Shown: positions 37,246-46,700 of the stretch, one piece after another
Position numbering within the stretch: the first letter of the stretch is position 1
Layout of the letters: the number at the start of each line of letters is the position of its first letter
DNA from: Nautilia sp. PV-1
Lineage (GTDB): Bacteria; Campylobacterota; Campylobacteria; Campylobacterales; Nautiliaceae
DNA length: 64,000 nucleotides
NCBI RefSeq assembly: GCF_004006315.1
Contig: NZ_CP026530.1
Span: forward strand, 1,354,501-1,418,500
Reading direction: 5' to 3'
Notes under the pieces: generated by a model
Told to the model about the DNA's origin: nothing
What the model saw: only the letters and a program-made list of their open reading frames with translations
Databases searched by the model: none
Position numbers and translations under genes: made by a program

Positions 37246-38958
37246 TCACACTTTTATGAACCCTAACTCTTTGTCACTGTCAAAAGCATTGCCTTTTTCT
37301 GTTTTTATCTGTTCGATAAAATCATCGGTTTTAAATACTGGTTTTTTTCTCATTGCGACTTTCAGGGCGGTATTTTTAATTATCACTTCTATCTGCGCTC
37401 CGGTTAATTCGAATTCTGCAAGCCTGTCTATATTAAAATCAGTTTCATATTCGGCATTTTTAGGAAGTTTGATTTTCCATAGTTTTTTCCGTTCTTTAAA
37501 AGAAGGCTTTTCAAACTTTATTTTATATTCGAATCTTCTGGAAAAAGCACTGTCAATTGTTTCTAAAAGATTGGTAGTGGCAATTAACAATCCGTCAAAT
37601 TTTTCCAGCTGCTCTAAAAATATATTCTGCATCTGATTATGCATTTTATCTGCACTGCTCAGCGCCGAAGTAGTACGCGAACTTAAAAACTGATCAGCCT
37701 CGTTAAGCAGTAAGATAGGTTTAGTTTTCAGTTTTTCGCAAATCGAATAATATTCGTCAAACATCTTTCTGACGTTTTTTTCACTCTCCCCCACATACAT
37801 TGATAAAATTTTACTGGAATCCAGACTTAAAACTGGTTTTTCCAGCTCTTTAGCTATAGAATGCGCCGTAAGGGTTTTACCTGTACCCGGAGGCCCGTAA
37901 AAAATAATTTTTGCCTCCATATCGTTGCTTTCTTTAATACCCCATTCTTTTAACAGTCTAAGAACTTTTTTATCTATCTGTTTTAAAAGCGTATTTATCA
38001 TTTCTTTGGTTTTTGCGGGCAGTATTACCTCATCAAGCCCTTTTTTAGGCTCTATAAAATCAAAAATCGTTTCTCTTACAATATGTTCGATTTTATGTTT
38101 TTTCTTTGGATGAATAAGTCCGTTTAAAATATCCTCATTTAAAAAGTATATTTTGCTGTATCCGCCAAATGCCCCTATCAGTTCGTCATATTCAAATATA
38201 CCTTCGCTTAAAAGTTTGGAGTTGTCGTCTAAGAGCGTTCTGTTTTTTATTCTTTCTATTTCATCGTTGCTGATTAAACTCAAAAGATAATTCTGTTCCC
38301 TCGCGTTTTCGTTGCTGGAAGTATATTCTTCTTTTAACAGAGCCAAAAAAAGTATTTCTTCTTTTTCGTTTAATTCGTTCTCTTCAATGAAATTTTGAAC
38401 CGGAAGTTCTATTTTCGTTTTTTTAATTTTTTCTTTAATCGTATTTTCAATTAGTTTAAGTTTGCTCTGAAGCCTTTTGATGCTGGCCGTCTCTTTATTA
38501 GAATTTGATTTTATTCCGCTTAGCTGCTCATACAGTTCAATCCTCAAAAACTGATCATGCAGATATTCCAAATGATCTTTATAAGGCGTTTTTTCAGGAA
38601 TAACCAAATCAAGGCTTCCCTGTTCTATCAGTTTTAAAAACGCTACCGAAAGTGAAACTGAAGAATTGAATATCTCAAGCACTGAAAGATCGTTATTTTT
38701 AATCTGGCTAAGACTGCTTACAACAATCCAGCCCTCTTCCAAAAGATTTTTTATCAACGCGACTTTTTCCAACGCTGTAATTTTATCTTCCCCGAAAAGC
38801 TCTTTTAACAGATTTCTGACTCTTACATCTTCGTTGCCGTCTATGTATTCGGAAAGAAGTTTTTTTAATATCTGCAGTTCTTCATCGTTTACATTCAAAA
38901 TATCAATAATTTTGCTTTTTTTTGGTTCGTTTAAAAAAAGCTTTATATTTTCGATCAT
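37246..38958 (-). CDS. AAA-family ATPase of unknown role
   Basis: 570 residues. The first 300 or so residues are helical with no recognised domain. A classical AAA module follows: Walker A FYGPPGTGKT (353-362), Walker B region ILLLNEAD (415-422), sensor 1 ATTN (460-463), arginine-finger-like SRRF (473-476), then a small helical lid. The first acidic residue of Walker B is Asn (NE instead of DE); the catalytic Glu420 is kept. The MYVGESEKNVRKMF segment resembles Cdc48/FtsH-like AAA proteins. No membrane helix or protease domain is present. It is transcribed divergently from rsmE; no context suggests a substrate. Confidence 0.8.
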   Translation of the reverse strand: MIENIKLFLNEPKKSKIIDILNVNDEELQILKKLLSEYIDGNEDVRVRNLLKELFGEDKITALEKVALIKNLLEEGWIVVSSLSQIKNNDLSVLEIFNSSVSLSVAFLKLIEQGSLDLVIPEKTPYKDHLEYLHDQFLRIELYEQLSGIKSNSNKETASIKRLQSKLKLIENTIKEKIKKTKIELPVQNFIEENELNEKEEILFLALLKEEYTSSNENAREQNYLLSLISNDEIERIKNRTLLDDNSKLLSEGIFEYDELIGAFGGYSKIYFLNEDILNGLIHPKKKHKIEHIVRETIFDFIEPKKGLDEVILPAKTKEMINTLLKQIDKKVLRLLKEWGIKESNDMEAKIIFYGPPGTGKTLTAHSIAKELEKPVLSLDSSKILSMYVGESEKNVRKMFDEYYSICEKLKTKPILLLNEADQFLSSRTTSALSSADKMHNQMQNIFLEQLEKFDGLLIATTNLLETIDSAFSRRFEYKIKFEKPSFKERKKLWKIKLPKNAEYETDFNIDRLAEFELTGAQIEVIIKNTALKVAMRKKPVFKTDDFIEQIKTEKGNAFDSDKELGFIKV

Positions 38959-39009
38959 ACAGTCCCTTTATATAAAATATATTATAATTTTATCAAAAAA
39001 AGGCCATTT

Positions 39010-39669
39010 ATGCAGTTTATATATCTGCCAAACCCTCAACCGCAGATAACACTGAGCGGTGAAGCCCATAAATATCTTTTTAAAGTCAGACGTATAAAAA
39101 AAGACGAATTTGTAAAAGTAAGAAACTTAAAAGACGACTATCTTTATATTTACAAAATAGAAAACATCAACAAAAAAGAAGCCCTGCTTTCACTCACAGA
39201 AAAAAAACTGCAGCCGAACAGACCGAAAAAATATTTTCATATAGCCTGGTGCGTAATAGACCCTAAAAACATAGAAAAAGCCCTTCCGTCACTAAACGAA
39301 ATAGGAGTCGGCAAAATAAGTTTTATATACTGCGACCGTTCTCAAAAAAATTTCAGACTTAAACTTGAAAGACTGGAAAAAATACTTATAAACTCCTGCC
39401 AGCAGTGCGGCAGAAGCTCCTTAATGGAAATTGAAACAATAAAGTCTTCAAAAGAGTTTTTTGACAAATACGGCAGTTTTTACGCACTTGATTTTGACGG
39501 AGAAAAACTGAAAGAAAATATTGAATGCAATTATCCTTTTCTAATAGGTCCGGAAGGCGGTTTCAGTGATGAAGAAAGAAACCATTTTAAAGAAAAATTT
39601 AAACTTGAAAGTTTTATTTTAAGAAGTGAAACGGCTGCAATCGGAATAAGCTCTAAAATATTGTTATAA
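39010..39669 (+). CDS. rsmE: 16S rRNA m3U1498 methyltransferase
   Basis: 219 residues, slightly shorter than E. coli RsmE (243). A PUA-like N-terminus (ITLSGEAHKYLFKVRRIKKDEFVKV) precedes a SPOUT knot domain with LIGPEGGFSDEE and the C-terminal LRSETAAIGISS, the SAM-binding knot. It methylates N3 of U1498 in the small-subunit decoding region. It is followed by a T-rich promoter region for the two-component/polysaccharide operon. Confidence 0.95.
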   Translation: MQFIYLPNPQPQITLSGEAHKYLFKVRRIKKDEFVKVRNLKDDYLYIYKIENINKKEALLSLTEKKLQPNRPKKYFHIAWCVIDPKNIEKALPSLNEIGVGKISFIYCDRSQKNFRLKLERLEKILINSCQQCGRSSLMEIETIKSSKEFFDKYGSFYALDFDGEKLKENIECNYPFLIGPEGGFSDEERNHFKEKFKLESFILRSETAAIGISSKILL

Positions 39670-39818
39670 ATATTACATTAATTTTACACAAAAAAACTCT
39701 TTTTTTCTATTTTTTGTCTTTTTCACGACAAACTTCTGCAAAACGGTTGTTTTTTTCGTTATTTTCTGTTTTTTCTTCTGTTTTTTTTATTATAATTGTT
39801 AAAAACGGAAGGATTTAC
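39670..39818 (+). promoter_or_regulatory. T-tract-phased promoter region of the polysaccharide operon
   Basis: A -10 TATAAT lies at 39791-39796, 23 bases before the ATG at 39819, which has a GGAAGG ribosome site. Upstream, T-runs are centred near 39703, 39712, 39721, then 39753, 39763, 39772 and 39785, that is about every helical turn. Phased T-runs in place of a -35 box are known from Campylobacter and Helicobacter sigma70 promoters and imply curved DNA. Confidence 0.6.
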
Positions 39819-40457
39819 ATGAAAATAATCGTAATTGAAGATGAAGAAACTCTTAACGACGCATTAACCATGTTTCTGGAAAGTGAAGGTTATGAAGTCC
39901 ATTCTTATTACAATTTAAAAGATTTTTTTTCATCTATTTATGATTATTTGGATGCCGAGCTTATTATCGCCGACATTTCCCTTCCGGATGGAAATTTCTT
40001 AGAAGAAATGAAAAAACATCCGAATATTGCAAAAAAAACAAAGACAATTATAATCTCAGGACAGACTGAAATTGAAAATATAAAAAAAGCTTTCAACCGA
40101 GGTGCGGAAGATTTTATAAAAAAACCTTTCGATTATGAAGAAATATTACTAAGAATCAACAAAATATTTAATCAAAAAAACTATAAAATCAATGATGAAG
40201 TCAGCTATGACGCGGATGCGAAATGTTTGATAAAAAACGACGAAAAAATTATGCTTTCCAAAAAAGAGTCGGCAACTCTTGAACTCTTCTTAAAAAACAG
40301 GGGGAAAATCCTATCACCCGAACAGATAATGCAGGAAGTCTGGGGTGAACAGGTAGAAAACAACACTTTAACCGTAATGATAAAAAGAGTAAGGGAAAAA
40401 ATCGGAGATAAAAGAGCTATAGTCTCTAAAAGGGATCTCGGCTATATCATGTTCTAA
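39819..40457 (+). CDS. OmpR-family response regulator of the polysaccharide locus
   Basis: 212 residues from the ATG at 39819; a longer frame from 39714 would translate the T-rich promoter and lacks a ribosome site. Receiver domain 1-120 with acidic pocket EDE (7-9), phosphoacceptor Asp52 in IIADISLPDG, Ser in IISGQ and Lys in IKKPFDY. The C-terminal winged helix (about 130-212, SKKESATLELFLKNRG, TLTVMIKRVREKIG) binds DNA. It is first in the operon, followed after 63 bases by the histidine kinase, so it is presumably the kinase's partner and may control this operon itself. Confidence 0.92.
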   Translation: MKIIVIEDEETLNDALTMFLESEGYEVHSYYNLKDFFSSIYDYLDAELIIADISLPDGNFLEEMKKHPNIAKKTKTIIISGQTEIENIKKAFNRGAEDFIKKPFDYEEILLRINKIFNQKNYKINDEVSYDADAKCLIKNDEKIMLSKKESATLELFLKNRGKILSPEQIMQEVWGEQVENNTLTVMIKRVREKIGDKRAIVSKRDLGYIMF

Positions 40458-40520
40458 AAACAGTCATTTTAATATCATTTACTTTAAATATTATTTCATA
40501 ATAACTAAACTGGGGTGAAA

Positions 40521-42386
40521 ATGTTCAAATTTAACAAAACGCCGTTTGCGCATGTTTTTTTTCACGATATCAAAAACAAACTGGGCAGTATTAAATTCAG
40601 TATATCTATGCTTAAAAATCCGAAAATTGCCCAGTCTCAAAGAGAAAAACTAATAAACTCCCTGCTCTCTACCATAGAAAAAACTATAGACATGCTCCAA
40701 GACTTTATAGAAATGGAACGATTTAAAAAAACCAAATTTTTAAAAAACGAGAAGTTTCATCTAAAAGAAATAATCGATGAAATCGTAAAAGAACTGGAAA
40801 TAGACATAGAAAGAAAAAACATAACCTTATACGTAAACACTGATGAAGCCGAATATATAAAAACAAATAAAGAATGGCTGAAAAAAGCGCTTTTTAACAT
40901 AATTCACAACAGCATTAAATACAATAAAGAAAACGGAGAGCTTTTTATAAGTATAAATAAAGAAAAAAAAGGTTATATGCTTATAATAAAAGACACCGGT
41001 ATAGGAATGAGCGAAGAAGAAAAGAAAAATATTTTTAAAAAATACTATACTTCCGGAAAAGATCACGGAACCGGAATCGGGCTGAACATGTCAAGGGCGG
41101 TGATAGAATCGATAGGCGGTGCAATCGCCATAGAAAGTGAAAAAGACAAAGGAAGCAAGTTTTTTATATATCTTCCGAAAACCGCCAAACAGATAAGAAT
41201 CAGACAGCTAGCAACTGCATTGTCCGGAATCGCCCTGTTTTTATTTATAAGTATAGATTATTTTTACTGTTTAATCCCTCAAAGAATAATTACCGAATCC
41301 TCCAACAACAGTGTAATTTACAAACTTCAAAACAATGTGGTCGCCAGAGCCGATAAAAACGATAAATTACAAATAATCGCATACAGAAACATATTCAATA
41401 CAAAATCCAGAACAAAGTTTATTCTGAAAAAAGCCGATGTTGCAATCAATACGGCTTCTAACCCTATTGAAGTAATCGCAAACGGAGAGGTTATTAAAAA
41501 CCACGGAACGGAATTTGAAACAGTGGCTAACACGAACAAACTCGCAACAAGTGTTTACAAAGGAAGTATTCAGGCGGGAGACACCAATGTTATGAAAAAC
41601 GAAGGACTTATTTACAAAAAAAACAGACTTGTAAAAGAAAATTTACCGGCTGAAGTAACAAACATTGTCATAACTACAGACAGAAATTACAATACCGACG
41701 TTTCATGGGACAGTCCTTATAAAAACTTTGTAATAACTTTATCAAGAGACAAAAATTTTGCCAATATTCCTCTTATAAAATTAAACACCGCAAAAAAATA
41801 CCTTTCTTTCGATATGCTTGAAGACGGAAAATGGTATATTGCCGTTCAAAGCGAAAAAGAATCCCTGTTTTCAATTCCAGCGGTTAAATCCTTCTTATCT
41901 CTGAAAAATTATGAAAAAGCGCTTCAGGCCTTTAACCAGGGAGATTTAAGCCTGGCAAACACACTTCTGAACATAAGTTTGTCAACCATAAGAAACGATT
42001 CGTATAAACCTTACCTGTTAAAAGCAAAAATTTTATTAAAACTGGGCAGCGGTTCACAGGCTTTGGATTATGCAAAAAAAGCTTATGAAATCAGCAAAAA
42101 CGACCAGACCAAATACGAACTGGCTCTTATATATTATAAAAACGCTTATTACAACAAAAGTATAAATCTGTTAAAAAACATCAAAAACAAAGACGTCAGC
42201 AAACTACTTGCTTTTAATTACTATAAATTAGGAGATTATAAAAATGCCAAAAAATACCTATATAAAACATTAGAAGCCGATCCTAAAAATATAGAAGCAT
42301 TAAAATATATGATAAACATTCAGGAAAAAGAACACAATAAATTTTTATTACAGTATTTTAAAGAACAATTAAAGGAACTTAAATGA
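40521..42386 (+). CDS. Inside-out histidine kinase: HisKA-HATPase, membrane helix, FecR-like domain, TPRs
   Basis: 621 residues from the ATG at 40521 behind TGGGGTGA; the GTG at 40515 is part of that ribosome site. The catalytic module is N-terminal: H-box FFHDIKNKLGSIKF (His15), N-box NIIHNSIKYN, G1 DTGIGMS, G2 GTGIGL, complete by about residue 220. One membrane helix follows (about 229-250). The rest should be periplasmic: a FecR-like domain (about 265-375, GTEFETVANTNKLATSVYKGSIQAG), a short beta segment and about four TPRs (460-621). Usual kinases have the sensor first; here it is last. FecR/TPR parts suggest sensing of a cell-envelope or polysaccharide state. It overlaps the next gene by 4 bases. 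Confidence 0.88.
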   Translation: MFKFNKTPFAHVFFHDIKNKLGSIKFSISMLKNPKIAQSQREKLINSLLSTIEKTIDMLQDFIEMERFKKTKFLKNEKFHLKEIIDEIVKELEIDIERKNITLYVNTDEAEYIKTNKEWLKKALFNIIHNSIKYNKENGELFISINKEKKGYMLIIKDTGIGMSEEEKKNIFKKYYTSGKDHGTGIGLNMSRAVIESIGGAIAIESEKDKGSKFFIYLPKTAKQIRIRQLATALSGIALFLFISIDYFYCLIPQRIITESSNNSVIYKLQNNVVARADKNDKLQIIAYRNIFNTKSRTKFILKKADVAINTASNPIEVIANGEVIKNHGTEFETVANTNKLATSVYKGSIQAGDTNVMKNEGLIYKKNRLVKENLPAEVTNIVITTDRNYNTDVSWDSPYKNFVITLSRDKNFANIPLIKLNTAKKYLSFDMLEDGKWYIAVQSEKESLFSIPAVKSFLSLKNYEKALQAFNQGDLSLANTLLNISLSTIRNDSYKPYLLKAKILLKLGSGSQALDYAKKAYEISKNDQTKYELALIYYKNAYYNKSINLLKNIKNKDVSKLLAFNYYKLGDYKNAKKYLYKTLEADPKNIEALKYMINIQEKEHNKFLLQYFKEQLKELK

Positions 42387-43714
42387 ACTTTGACGAAATA
42401 GTTCAAAAATCCGAAATAATTTTAATCGAAGGCGGTAAAAAACAGGGAAAACTGAGTTTAGCCCTTTACAAGTGCGAAAATGAAAAAACAGTTATTTTTT
42501 CCGCTTACAACAAACCTATATTTTTAAAAAGACTTAGTGCTATTTCTAACCTGAAAGACGATAAAATTCAAAATGTGCTGAGTAAACTTAAATTTTTTAC
42601 CCTTAAAGAAGACTGGCTGGAGTATAAAATCAAATACGGGTATGATTTTCTGCTAGAAGACATAAAAAGAATAATAAAAGAATATAATCCGAAAAATGTC
42701 ATATTTCACAGGCTTGATATGATATTCGGGTCGCATATAAACGACAACACTTCTATCTTTATGGAAAAACTTATCTCTTTAAAAGAAAATTTTGACTGTA
42801 AGTTTTTTATAACCGTTATTCCAAACGAGGAATATGAAACGATAATAGAAACAATAGAAGATTTCAGCGACTTAAATATTGAGATAAAAAAAGAAAATGA
42901 AAGAATTATTTATATAAAAAACTCTATTTTTCCGGTAACACCGGATAAATACTTTTTTAAATACGAAAACGACAAAATAAAAATATATCCTGTGGAAACA
43001 CAGATAAAATCATCAAAAAACATCCACATTTTACTTATTACGGATAAAAAAGAACTGATAGAACTTCATCAATATATATTTGGGAAAAAAGGCTTTTTTA
43101 TAGACATTGCAACCAGCATGTCAGATACGATAAACAAAATTTTAAGCGGTCCGGACATAATAATTTACAATCCAAAAGACGAAAAACTGGATTTAAGCGT
43201 ATGCAACACTATCAAACAGCAAAAAATACCTTCAAAACTTATTTATATCACTCAATCCGAATATGTAAGGATGGAAGATAAAATGAAAGCCATCGAATCC
43301 GGATGCTATGAAATGTTTCCTTTGAATTTCACGCTTGGCGAATATATTCTTGAAATTGAAAAAATGATAGGCACCAATTTTTATACGAATATTCTAAACA
43401 AACTTTTAACCAACAAAATAGTAAACAATATAAAACATTTTTGCGATGTTATTGATTCTATGTATGAAGAAAGAGTTTATTTTACCGTTCTAAAATTCAA
43501 ATCCGACCATAATCCTGAAAACATAAGAAAAAAACTAAGAAGCACCGATATTATATATTATGATGCAAAAACGAAACAGTATATATTATGTCTAATAAAC
43601 ATAAGAAAAATGAATATAGACCCGGTTTTAAACAAACTGTTTGAAACAAAACCGGATATTTTGATTATAGAATCGACACAGTGGAATGAAAAAAAAGAGG
43701 AGATATGTAAATGA
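42383..43714 (+). CDS. BcsE/PelD-like putative c-di-GMP receptor with three degenerate domains
   Basis: 443 residues, no membrane helix or signal peptide. Residues about 1-200 look like a RecA/KaiC-type NTPase whose P-loop is degenerate (GGKKQGKL, 17-24, Leu in place of Ser/Thr). Residues about 212-340 read as a receiver domain with the phospho-Asp position replaced (IIIYNPKDE) and the conserved Lys lost (GCYEMFPLNF). Residues about 355-443 resemble a GGDEF domain: the I-site RSTD (386-389) is followed after five residues by AKTKQ instead of GGDEF. RxxD-x5-GGDEF spacing is exactly that of the c-di-GMP inhibitory site. This order matches published BcsE architecture. It is embedded in the operon with 4-base overlaps on both sides. 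Confidence 0.65.
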   Translation: MNFDEIVQKSEIILIEGGKKQGKLSLALYKCENEKTVIFSAYNKPIFLKRLSAISNLKDDKIQNVLSKLKFFTLKEDWLEYKIKYGYDFLLEDIKRIIKEYNPKNVIFHRLDMIFGSHINDNTSIFMEKLISLKENFDCKFFITVIPNEEYETIIETIEDFSDLNIEIKKENERIIYIKNSIFPVTPDKYFFKYENDKIKIYPVETQIKSSKNIHILLITDKKELIELHQYIFGKKGFFIDIATSMSDTINKILSGPDIIIYNPKDEKLDLSVCNTIKQQKIPSKLIYITQSEYVRMEDKMKAIESGCYEMFPLNFTLGEYILEIEKMIGTNFYTNILNKLLTNKIVNNIKHFCDVIDSMYEERVYFTVLKFKSDHNPENIRKKLRSTDIIYYDAKTKQYILCLINIRKMNIDPVLNKLFETKPDILIIESTQWNEKKEEICK

Positions 43715-46700
43715 AAAAGCTTATAATACTGCTTTTATGTGTAATTGCATGGAGTCTTAATATTGACATACATTCGCTTGAAAACGAGCTGCAAAAACAT
43801 CCAGAAGATATCAAAAACCGTTTGGTAGCGGCCAGTTATTATATCGAACACAATAATTATGCCAAAGCTCAAAAATACTTAACGGAAGTTTTAAAAAAAG
43901 AGCCTAAAAACAAATATGCCTTAAAACTGAAACAAAAAATTGAAGCCGTTTATTTATATGAAAAGGTCCTAAAGAAATACAAAGATATAAATACCGCTTT
44001 TAACGATTTATATGAAAAGCAAAAATACAAAGAACTATTACATCTGTATAATGCTTTAAAAACTCTCTCAAAAACCTCTCAAATAAATGAAAACAACAAA
44101 TTAAATATTGCCAGAGTCGCAATGTGGGAAGGGAAATATGATCTTTCTTTAAACATTCTTTCCAGATTAAAAAACAAAAAAACGCTTGATTATTACGAAA
44201 TAAAAGCTTACGACCTTTACTATAAAGGCGATTACAAAAACGCTAAACGGTATTTTCAGACACTGTTTCAAACTACCGGAAAAACAGAATATGCAAAAAA
44301 ACTCCTTGATATATACTTTTATTTAGGAGAAACCGATTCGGCACAAAAATTACTTCTTTCATTAAAAAGAACTCATCCAAAAATTGCAAAAGAATACGAA
44401 CAAAAAATAACACAGATAAAGCAAAAAAGATTAAAAACCCTTGAAAAACAGTATGAAAAAAACCCTAACTTTTCAAATCTGCAGCAACTGGCTTACGCAC
44501 TTTTTGAAACATCTCACAAAAAAGCAATTGATTTGGTTAAGGACTATATTAAACAAAAACCTAATGACAAAAACGCAAAAATATTTTTGGCACAGCTTTT
44601 AAGCTGGAGCGGCAACAACGAAGAAGCTTTAAAATATTTAAAAGAATTTCAAAACTCAAACGATATGAAAGCCAAGCTTTTATTTGGAAAAATATTGGCA
44701 TGGCAGGGAGAATACGACAAAGCGCTGCTGTTTTTAAGCGATGTTTACGAACACGGCAGCCCTTCTCAAAAATACGAGGCAAAAAAAATGCTGGGCTTTA
44801 TCGCCATGTGGCAGAATCAAAACTCAAAAGCCAAAAAAATATTTACATCTTTACTAAAACAAAATCCCAAAGATGAAGATGTCATAGAAGCTTTAATGGT
44901 TTTAAACCATAATATTAAACCTTTAATTGCCAAATATGAAAAACTGCTGAAAAAAGATCCAGGTAACGAAGAATATATATTAAAACTGGCAGATTATAAT
45001 TATATGCTTAACAATTATGAAAAAGCCGCATATTATTATGAAAAATACTTAAAAATACATCCGGAAAAACTGGAAATTTATAAAACGCTTGGAGATATTT
45101 ACCTAAAACTGAAAAACTTCTATAAAGGATTCGGAGACCTAGAATACTACGCCAGCTATAAAAACACAAAAGAAGCCTATCTTGATCTTGCAAAAAGATA
45201 TTACTGGAACGGATTTAACAAAGAAGCCCTTAAAGTGCTGGATGAACTATTGAAAAAATATCCTAATTATCAGGACGCCCTCATTTTAAAAGCCAAAATT
45301 TTGAAAATAAATCCTAGATTCGTAAATTCAAGCAGTGCCGCAACTATAGACGAATATTATGCTAAAAGAAGCGAAAAAATACTGGCACTGGGTGACAGGG
45401 CTTATTTTGCAAATTTATATAAAAGCGCATCAGACTATTATAAAGAATATCTTTTCTTAAAACCTAACGATTACGACGTAAGAGAAAAATACGCTTACGC
45501 GCTTGAAGCATCAAAAGAGTATGCAAAAGCCGCCGGAGAATTTTATCTATTAATGTGGTATAAAAAAACACCTCTTATAGAATACCACTACGCCTACAAC
45601 CTTCAAAAAGCGGGCAAAATCCAACAAGCTAAAAAAATATACGAAAAGCTTCTTAAAGAAGTGCCAAAACCTCTTCCTGGTTTTTTGAAAACGTTTATAA
45701 ACGACTGGAAAAACGCATGGGAGAGTATGAACTTTAATAAGTATGCTTCCTTTTACGACAAATCCATTTCTCAAAAACTGTACTGGCGACTTAAAAAACA
45801 GTCAATATTCAAAAGAGCCTCTTTTATAAGCGTAGGTATATATGACCCTATACTTTTATCCAAAAAAGGAAATATTTATACAGTAAGATTTTTTCAGGTA
45901 TACGCCTCTAAAATAAAAAAAGACAAAGGATATAAAACGCTTGAGATAAAATGCGACAATCAACAACAGTGTAAAATAATCAAAGAAAGCTGGACTCCGG
46001 GAACATACACTCCTTACAATCCTGACAACTCTTTGGAAAAATATATTAAAGACAATCTCAATGAAATAAACAGCACAAAAAAAACGGAAATAAAACTCAC
46101 GAACAAAACCTTTCCTAAAAACGGTAAAAACTATACTCCAAAAACCCAAACGGCCCAGCAGACCAACACCGACGACATAAAAAAACAGGACATCGTCCTT
46201 GCGTCAGATCTTACACTGCATCCCCAAAGCGAAAAACTGGCTTTGGATTACACTTATTTGAAAAAAGAAAAAGCCACGGTTAAAAACATTATCCAGCAGG
46301 ATTTGAAAGCGTCAAACAATAAAGCATACAATTGGGAACTTTACGGATATATAAACTATTTCAAAGACAATCAAAACACTGATATGTTTACAAGGTATAT
46401 ACGGCTTTCGCATTTTGTTAAAGGATATTATCCTTTTTTGTTTTATAAAAACTACAACCTCTCAGAAGCATCAGATAAGAAAGGGTTTTTATACGGTTTC
46501 GGCGTAAAAAAAAATCCTTTCTTATTTGATGTTTTTATAGACAGAAGCGGTGTAAATGCTCTAGGGTGGGATTTTGAATATTCTCCGTTTTATCTAAGAG
46601 GTATTACGTTTAGACTAAACAGACACAATATGGTTTATTCCAGAAAAACCGTATGCAGTGCGCAGCATATGAAAATAAAATCGGAAATCACCGGTTACAA

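Noticed and set aside
39714-39818. N-terminal 35-residue extension of the response regulator
   Set aside because: It translates the T-rich promoter and its TATAAT box. The ATG at 39819 has a strong GGAAGG site and begins exactly at the receiver fold.
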